Shown: piece by piece, positions 58,656 to 64,000 of the stretch
How the letters are laid out: each line of letters starts with the position of its first letter
Position numbering within the stretch: position 1 is the stretch's first letter
Assembly: GCA_902776985.1 (NCBI GenBank)
Contig: CACYSD010000013.1
Span: 1 to 64,000 of the forward strand
Source of the DNA: UBA3839 sp902776985
Lineage (GTDB): Bacteria; Bacteroidota; Bacteroidia; Bacteroidales; Bacteroidaceae
Direction of reading: 5' to 3'
Length of the DNA: 64,000 bases
Program-made: the position numbers and the translations under genes
The notes under the pieces: model-generated
Told to the model about the DNA's origin: nothing
The model's database searches: none
The model's input: only the letters and a program-made list of their open reading frames with translations

Positions 58656-60791
58656 TTATTTTACCAGAACTTTTTTACCACCAACGATATAGAGACCCGG
58701 ATGTAAGTTCTTTACTTTGCGTCCGCTGAGGTCGTAGATATCATTACTGAATTCTTCATTATTCATTCTTAATTCTTCATTTATCAAGCCTGTCGGGTCA
58801 TCATATTCAATGGAAGAGAGGATCGCTCCCGCGCGTCCGTCGGTGATGTGGACATTGAGCACAAAGGTTGCGATGGCATACTGGTTGTCGGTGTTGCGAT
58901 AACGGAAAGCCTCAGCAATGGTGTATTCTTTTCCCACACTGCTCTTGCCCGGATACTGACCCACATAGAATGTCATAAGGTTTGGATAGAATTCAGCATA
59001 GACAAATCCGTTGTTCCAATCTGTAACCTGCCCATTGGCGTTGAACCAGTAGCCGTAGCCGGTGGCTGTAGGAGAAGCGTTGATGAGCGAGCCTGACGAA
59101 TTGGCTGCATAGAACATGATCTTTCCAGCAGCCGGTCCGCTGGCAGAGTAATTCACAATTTTTTCCGGGAAGAATGAAGGATCCATCTGGAATGCCGTTC
59201 CCATCATTGCCGCTGTCTTTCCGTTGATTGTGAAAAGCTCGCCTTCATAGGATGTGGCAGAATACGGAACATAGTAGTCTATATTGAATTTGACATCGGA
59301 GATGGAACGTCCGTCAAGTGTCGGCGGAACATATAATGTAGCATGGTTTCCTATGTCTGTTCCTTCAAGACTGAACTTATACGGCCACATATCATCACCA
59401 ACAGCGAAATTATCGTCCCACTTGTGACGGTAGTACTTAGTCAGGGCTGGAGAAACTATGAGCCACATCTGATCAACGCCTTCGGGGACGGTGAAACTGA
59501 CGTCGTCGGACTTCTCACCGGAACCAGTGCAGTAAACCTTGTCTTCGGAGAAGTACTTACGAGTTCCGTCCTTCATCAGAGCCACGTAGCCAAGTCGGAA
59601 TCCTCGGGTGGAGCCTACATTGGAACGCACGTATGTGGAACGCCCGGATTTTTCCATAATACCGTCTCCATTGAGATATTCAGCAGGGTCACCTTCTGCC
59701 AAAGCCGAACCATCGCGTAATGCTGTGAAATGGGTAGTGACCTCTGTGCCAGCCTCAGGAACCTGAAGAGGAATGACGTTGAAACCAGTACTCTGAGGAC
59801 AGCTTGAAAGGGCAACCTGATAGCTGCCATCGCTGAGGCACACACAATTATAATTAAAATCACCGATGAATGCGGCACGGTATGGTTCACATGCTTCGAA
59901 ATCCCATGTGGCACAATGGCTTGCATAGTCGAAATAGAGACGATAGAGATCTTCAACGCTAAGGTTCTTTAATGCCATAAGTGCGTCGTTGAAGTCGGTT
60001 GCACCAGTCATTGGCTGCTGCCAAACCTTTGCCACGGTCTGGATGTCATTGTAGTACTCACACAAATAGTAGTGGAACCAATAGCTCTGGTAGCGGTGCC
60101 ATTCATGCGAGAACGCATAGTTGTGACTTGCACGGAAGGTACCGATACTCTGACTGAACATCTGATTTGGATAAGCCTGTGCAGCCTGCCACTGGGCGGT
60201 CTGTTCCCAAATTGCCTGACCACTACCGCAAGGCAGGTGGAAACCTGTGTTCACTGTGCTTGAGTTCTGATGGTTGTTGGCATCGCTGAAACACATATAC
60301 TGGAACGAGTGTCCGATTTCGTGGGCAATAGTGTGACCAACAGGCTTGCAAGTACTTGGGTTTACCCACAGCGCTGGAATCATGAAGTCATAGCCGCTAC
60401 CTGTAGCAAGCCATTCTGCTTGATGGACAATACAGATAATGCCTTTGTACTTGTTCACGCTTGACTCTGGAGTATTTGCAAAACCGAGTGTCTCTACATT
60501 GAGCTTGTAGAATGACTCAGCCTTTGCCAGAAGGTCATCGATGTCTACATAATAGGTATCGTTCTTCGGCAACTGGTCAGGAGCTGTGTTGCCATAGCCT
60601 TTTTCCCAGAAAACAATATAATTCTCCGACTCACGACTGCGGCTCTTGGAATACTGAGCTGAGTTGTCAGGGTCTGACTCTTTATAAGTTGAAGAGTTTC
60701 CGCGCCACTCCATAGGAAGATACACTTCTTTCTGTGCGAAAGCCCCGACTGCATTAAGCAAAAATGCTGTTAAAAGTAAAATTTTCTTCAT
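58656..60791 (-). CDS. DUF6055 secreted protein with HExxH motif and T9SS sorting domain
   Basis: The 711-residue protein has a signal peptide (ending GAFAQ at about 20). The next 270 residues match the DUF6055 pattern, with ENYIVFWEKGYGNTAP and the zinc-metalloprotease-like motif TIAHEIGHSFQYMCF. A beta-rich middle follows, and the end (DIYDLSGRKVKNLHPG, then LYIVGGKKVLVK) is a T9SS sorting domain. It is likely a surface-exposed or released hydrolase; the neighbouring GH28 pectinase suggests a polysaccharide context, but the motif suggests a peptidase. An 8-bp array with about 12 copies ends 5 nt before its ATG. Confidence 0.87.
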   Translation of the reverse strand: MKKILLLTAFLLNAVGAFAQKEVYLPMEWRGNSSTYKESDPDNSAQYSKSRSRESENYIVFWEKGYGNTAPDQLPKNDTYYVDIDDLLAKAESFYKLNVETLGFANTPESSVNKYKGIICIVHQAEWLATGSGYDFMIPALWVNPSTCKPVGHTIAHEIGHSFQYMCFSDANNHQNSSTVNTGFHLPCGSGQAIWEQTAQWQAAQAYPNQMFSQSIGTFRASHNYAFSHEWHRYQSYWFHYYLCEYYNDIQTVAKVWQQPMTGATDFNDALMALKNLSVEDLYRLYFDYASHCATWDFEACEPYRAAFIGDFNYNCVCLSDGSYQVALSSCPQSTGFNVIPLQVPEAGTEVTTHFTALRDGSALAEGDPAEYLNGDGIMEKSGRSTYVRSNVGSTRGFRLGYVALMKDGTRKYFSEDKVYCTGSGEKSDDVSFTVPEGVDQMWLIVSPALTKYYRHKWDDNFAVGDDMWPYKFSLEGTDIGNHATLYVPPTLDGRSISDVKFNIDYYVPYSATSYEGELFTINGKTAAMMGTAFQMDPSFFPEKIVNYSASGPAAGKIMFYAANSSGSLINASPTATGYGYWFNANGQVTDWNNGFVYAEFYPNLMTFYVGQYPGKSSVGKEYTIAEAFRYRNTDNQYAIATFVLNVHITDGRAGAILSSIEYDDPTGLINEELRMNNEEFSNDIYDLSGRKVKNLHPGLYIVGGKKVLVK

Positions 60792-60796
60792 ATATA

Positions 60797-60892
60797 AGTT
60801 TTTAAGTTCTTGAGTTCTTGAGTTTTTGAGTTTTTAAGTTTTTGAGTTTTTAAGTTCTTGAGTTCTTAAGTTCTTGAGTTCTTGAGTTTTAG
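60797..60892. repeat. 8-bp tandem array, 12 copies
   Basis: Units run every 8 bp from 60797 to 60885, alternating AGTTCTTG, AGTTCTTA, AGTTTTTG and AGTTTTTA. It is the longest array in the window and ends 5 nt before the start codon at 60791. Confidence 0.93.
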
Positions 60893-61012
60893 GACACAAA
60901 ATCTTCGCAAAATTTATCACAAAATCTGGATTCTTGCTTCGCAAGCGTGCTCTTTTGAATGCTCTCTTCAGCGGTATCACAACGATGATTGTGAACGATT
61001 TTATGGCAATTT
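60893..61012. repeat. Dispersed non-coding blocks shared with 7618-7708
   Basis: Reverse-complement match to the blocks at 7674-7708 and 7624-7642. Here they lie on the far side of the array and about 65 bp apart. A small hairpin CTTGC-ttc-GCAAG lies between them. Confidence 0.68.
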
Positions 61013-61084
61013 TGCGTCCAAGACCTCAACCGGAAAAATTTAAGTTCCCATCCGGATGGTATTATAATTAATAATTTATCATTT

Positions 61085-62449
61085 TTAATTAACAATATCC
61101 CCTCTTTCATTGGTTTCGACGAATCGCTGAGTGGGATCGTATTTCTGAACTTTCACCTTCTGCAACTTAAAATTCTTCACGAGAGAAGGATCATAGTCAG
61201 GATTTGCGGCCTTGATGTCAAGGTCGGCAAAGGTGAAGTCGGAGAGAGAGTATTGGTCACTGGCAGCTACATTGAAGAAGGTCTTGCAACGTATCTGACA
61301 ACGACGCATAGTAATATTATGTGCACGAGACAGAGGCATATCAGTTCGTCCCTGCAGGTCGAAGAACTGTGTCCAAGGATGGATGAAGATAAAGTTAGAG
61401 ACTTCTCCCTGTATATCTTCCACGGTGATGTACTCATAGTGCTGAGGTGTGTCGGGACGCATCTTCAGCCACAGCAGACGCGTTGCCTGACCAACCTTTA
61501 TGCGACGTAGAATCACATTGCGGTTGTGGATGGATTCGCTACCACAGGTGATACAGCTGTGACAGAAACCATATTCACAATCCTCAACTATAATCCGTTC
61601 ATTGGCTCCGTTGTTCTTGTCCTTATCTGCCCAAGGTCCTTTGCCGCCTTTGAGGGCGATGGCATCATCGTTCACCGCCATATAGCAATGACTGATATGA
61701 ACATCGGTGCAGGCGTCTATGTCGATGGCATCGGTGGACGGTGCCTTGACAGGCGCTGCAGGACTGGTGATTCGCAGATTGGTGAGGCGGACATGATTAG
61801 AGCGATAGATGTGAGTTGTCCAGAAAGGGGAATTCTGCAGACGGAGGCCTGTCAGCTCAACATCACTGCAATTGGAGATATAAACGAGTCGCGGACGCTG
61901 TTCATCCTTATTTGTGCACTGAGGATTCCAAGAACGACGAAGCCAGAAAGCCTGCCAGTAACGAAGTCCGTTTCCGTCAATAGTTCCCTCACCACAGATT
62001 CTCAGTCCGCTGATGCTGTCGGCATTGATGAGAGCGGCAAAGTATTTGCAAGTCTGTCCCTCTATACGTGTTTCAAGTACAGGAAAATTAGAAATATCGT
62101 CACTTCCCTTGATTTTTGCTCCCGCCTCCAAATAGAGATTCACTCCCTGACGCATAAACAACGCACCGGTCAAGTATGTACCCTCGGGAACAACAACTAC
62201 TCCTCCACCCTGCTTGGCAGCCTTGTCAATCACACTCTGGATGGCAACGGTCTGGACCATGGTTGAATCCAAAACCACTCCATGCTCAGTCAGCACATAG
62301 GCTGTGCCTAACTGTGACAAATCTGTAGTCGGTTGCTGCTTAAACCATGCATCAACCGGTGTTCCGTCAGGAAACACATCCGCAGGATTCTTGGCAGAAA
62401 CCGCTTGAACAAAAAGAAGTGAAAAAAGTAAGAAAAAGTAACGTGTCAT
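61085..62449 (-). CDS. GH28 polygalacturonase-like pectinase
   Basis: The 454-residue protein has a signal peptide (ending AVSAK at about 20) and a right-handed beta-helix of family GH28. The catalytic aspartates are in PSTDAIDIDAC and AVNDDAIALKGG, and the third motif reads CGSES rather than the usual GSxGH, so the fine specificity may differ from classic endo-polygalacturonases. It should cleave galacturonan or rhamnogalacturonan in the periplasm. It has its own promoter and lies 293 nt upstream of the DUF6055 gene in the same direction. Confidence 0.9.
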   Translation of the reverse strand: MTRYFFLLFSLLFVQAVSAKNPADVFPDGTPVDAWFKQQPTTDLSQLGTAYVLTEHGVVLDSTMVQTVAIQSVIDKAAKQGGGVVVVPEGTYLTGALFMRQGVNLYLEAGAKIKGSDDISNFPVLETRIEGQTCKYFAALINADSISGLRICGEGTIDGNGLRYWQAFWLRRSWNPQCTNKDEQRPRLVYISNCSDVELTGLRLQNSPFWTTHIYRSNHVRLTNLRITSPAAPVKAPSTDAIDIDACTDVHISHCYMAVNDDAIALKGGKGPWADKDKNNGANERIIVEDCEYGFCHSCITCGSESIHNRNVILRRIKVGQATRLLWLKMRPDTPQHYEYITVEDIQGEVSNFIFIHPWTQFFDLQGRTDMPLSRAHNITMRRCQIRCKTFFNVAASDQYSLSDFTFADLDIKAANPDYDPSLVKNFKLQKVKVQKYDPTQRFVETNERGDIVN

Positions 62450-62471
62450 TATAGTTAGTTCAAATTCTTTG

Positions 62472-62503
62472 CAAAGGTAGGAAAAGCCTATGTGATAGCC
62501 AAC
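62472..62503 (-). promoter_or_regulatory. Promoter of the GH28 gene
   Basis: GTTG (62503-62500), a 20-bp spacer and TACCTTTG (62479-62472), about 22 nt before the start codon at 62449. Confidence 0.7.
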
Positions 62504-62549
62504 CTTTTAACAAAATATTTTAATTGCCCGGTTCGGAACAGGCACAAAA

Positions 62550-62583
62550 AAATGTCCGTCAAGAAGCTTCCTGACGGACATTT
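62550..62583 (-). terminator. Terminator of the carboxyltransferase gene
   Basis: A 12-bp perfect stem (62550-62561 with 62572-62583) is followed on the minus strand by T-rich sequence. Confidence 0.9.
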
Positions 62584-62609
62584 CCTACTTACTTTTTTTA
62601 TGAATGGTA

Positions 62610-64000
62610 TTACAGCGGCATATTGCCGTGTTTCTTTGGAGGATTGCTCTGATTTTTGTTGCGCGACATCTCCAGTGCCTGAATGAGACGCAGACGAGTG
62701 TCGCAGGGAGAGATGATTTCATCGATATAGCCAAGACGAGCTGCAGGCATCGGATTGGCGAACTTCTCACGGTATTCCTCAATCTTGGCAGCCCGTTCTT
62801 CTGGCGTAGCCTTGCGGTAGAGGATGTTGCATGCGCCTTCCGCACCCATAACAGCGATCTCAGCAGTTGGATAAGCGAGGTTGACATCGGCACCAATGCA
62901 CTTGGAATTCATCACGATGTATGCCCCACCGTACGCCTTACGGGTGATAAGGGTAATCTTCGGAACGGTAGCCTCTGCAAAGGCATAAACTATCTTTGCT
63001 CCGTGACGAATGATGCCGTTATGTTCCTGCTGCACTCCCGGCAAGAAGCCAGGAACGTCCTCAACAGCAATGAGCGGGATGTTGAAACAGTCGCAGAAAC
63101 GTATGAAACGTGCCGCCTTGTCGCTGGCATCAATGTCGAGTGCACCGGCAAGGAAATTGGGTTGGTTAGCCACAAATCCTACGGTACGGCCTGCCATGCG
63201 GCCAAAGCCTATGACGATATTCTTTGCAAAATCAGGCTGTATCTCGAAGAAATACTGCTGGTCACATACTGGTTCTATGATATGACGGATGTCGTAAGGG
63301 ACATTGGGGTCGACAGGAACGACATCATCAAGCTCATGACACACACGACTTACTTCGTCGGTGACAGGATGAACCGGAGCATCTTCCATGTTGTTGGACG
63401 GAATAAAGCCGATGAGTTCGCGAATTGTCATTAGTGTTTCCTCGTCGCTGTCACACATAAAATGGCTCACTCCGCTGGAACTGCTATGAGTTGCCGCACC
63501 ACCGAGTGTTTCCTTGTCCACGTCCTCGTTGGTGACAGCCTTAACCACATTTGGTCCTGTAACAAACATCTGGCTCTGCTCCTTGACCATAAGGATGAAA
63601 TCGGTGAGAGCAGGCGAGTAGCATGAACCGCCCGCACAAGGGCCGAGAATGGCACTTATTTGAGGGATAACGCCACTTGCCATCACATTGCGGCGGAAGA
63701 TATGTGCAAATCCAGTCAAGCTCTCTACACCTTCCTGAATACGTGCACCTCCTGAGTCGTTAAGTCCGATAATCGGTGCACCATTTTTGAGCGCAAGATC
63801 CTGCACCTTAGCAATTTTCTGAGCATTTGCCGCAGAGAGTGAACCTCCGAGCACGGCAAAATCGAAAGCATATACAAACACTATACGTCCGTCGATTTTT
63901 CCATAACCGGAGATAACTCCGTCGCCTTCAATACGTTTCTGCTCCATTCCGAAGTCGTTGCAACGGTGTACAACATGTTTGTCCATTTCGACAAACGTAC
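62610..64000 (-). CDS. mmdA: Carboxyltransferase subunit of methylmalonyl-CoA decarboxylase/propionyl-CoA carboxylase (partial)
   Basis: The coding frame runs off the window edge: before the ATG at 63986 it continues TFVE, which fits the family's GTFVEMDKHVVHRC. At least 463 residues of about 515 are present. The carboxyltransferase motifs are NDSGGARIQEGVESLTGF, GPCAGGSCYSPALTDF and RKAYGGAYIVMNSK. The ending KKHGNMPL is typical of the MmdA/PccB group in Bacteroidales. It moves carboxyl between biotin and methylmalonyl-/propionyl-CoA in propionate formation. The choice between MmdA and PccB cannot be made without the gene context beyond the edge. Confidence 0.9.
   Translation of the reverse strand, partial: TFVEMDKHVVHRCNDFGMEQKRIEGDGVISGYGKIDGRIVFVYAFDFAVLGGSLSAANAQKIAKVQDLALKNGAPIIGLNDSGGARIQEGVESLTGFAHIFRRNVMASGVIPQISAILGPCAGGSCYSPALTDFILMVKEQSQMFVTGPNVVKAVTNEDVDKETLGGAATHSSSSGVSHFMCDSDEETLMTIRELIGFIPSNNMEDAPVHPVTDEVSRVCHELDDVVPVDPNVPYDIRHIIEPVCDQQYFFEIQPDFAKNIVIGFGRMAGRTVGFVANQPNFLAGALDIDASDKAARFIRFCDCFNIPLIAVEDVPGFLPGVQQEHNGIIRHGAKIVYAFAEATVPKITLITRKAYGGAYIVMNSKCIGADVNLAYPTAEIAVMGAEGACNILYRKATPEERAAKIEEYREKFANPMPAARLGYIDEIISPCDTRLRLIQALEMSRNKNQSNPPKKHGNMPL

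Noticed and set aside
60797..60892. CRISPR-like array
   Set aside because: The 8-bp units are directly adjacent without spacers, so it is a simple tandem repeat.

Overview
The window is from a Bacteroidales genome, most likely Prevotellaceae. The evidence is a complete type IX secretion (T9SS) core in the order porP-gldK-gldL-gldM-gldN (30825-37065), several secreted proteins ending in a Prevotella-style T9SS C-terminal sorting domain (a YDLQGR-like core followed by GLYIVGGKKV-like strands), promoters of the Bacteroidetes type (TTTG, about 20 bp, TAnnTTTG), and methylmalonyl-CoA decarboxylase/propionyl-CoA carboxylase and PafA-type phosphatase genes. No rRNA, tRNA, CRISPR array or intact transposase was seen.

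Layout. 1-7.9 kb: a minus-strand run of exported proteins (metallophosphoesterase, large helical-repeat protein, GH51 arabinofuranosidase). 8.0-11.35 kb: a plus-strand accessory cluster (lipoprotein hydrolase, DUF3795, GyrI-like/VOC fusion, a Cys-rich unknown, isochorismatase-like hydrolase) ending in a truncated FMN reductase. 11.4-13.5 kb: xpt and preA (purine salvage and pyrimidine reduction). 13.5-24.5 kb: a lipoprotein and a giant LamG/beta-helix T9SS cargo whose sorting domain is cut off by a frameshift. 24.9-25.9 kb: a winged-helix regulator with a membrane protein. 26.3-30.5 kb: etfB-etfA-acyl-CoA dehydrogenase, interrupted by a DUF559 nuclease cassette with inverted-repeat ends. 30.8-37.1 kb: the T9SS core. 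37.2-44.1 kb: a divergent plus-strand operon for an exopolysaccharide machine (TolC-like, HlyD-like, TackOD1-like zinc protein, processive GT2 synthase, nucleotide-sugar dehydrogenase). 44.2-46.9 kb: outer-membrane barrel and priA. 46.9-52.2 kb: DUF4878 lipoprotein, YiiX-like hydrolase, and an MBOAT plus two SGNH genes for O-acetylation. 52.3-57.9 kb: PafA-type phosphatase, lipoproteins, a HigBA-type toxin-antitoxin pair in a duplicated and rearranged segment, a thioredoxin-like gene that appears internally deleted, and a TPR protein. 58-64 kb: a repeat-rich non-coding region, a DUF6055 T9SS cargo, a GH28 pectinase and the partial carboxyltransferase mmdA/pccB.

The strongest candidate for an undescribed system is the 37.2-44.1 kb operon. 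It pairs a processive polysaccharide synthase with a TolC/HlyD conduit and a zinc-ribbon regulator with a possible degenerate GGDEF-like tail, and lacks the usual ABC transporter, Wzx/Wzy or BcsC/AlgE-type exporter. An MBOAT/SGNH acetylation set lies about 4 kb away.

The second theme is repeats. Short palindromic elements form the ends of the DUF559 cassette, lie in frame inside priA where a winged-helix domain would be expected, and supply the stop codon of an SGNH gene. An 8-bp tandem array sits 5-8 nt upstream of four start codons, including gldK and gldL. A 62-bp repeat occurs twice, and a 15-bp piece of it lies at the truncation point of the FMN reductase gene.
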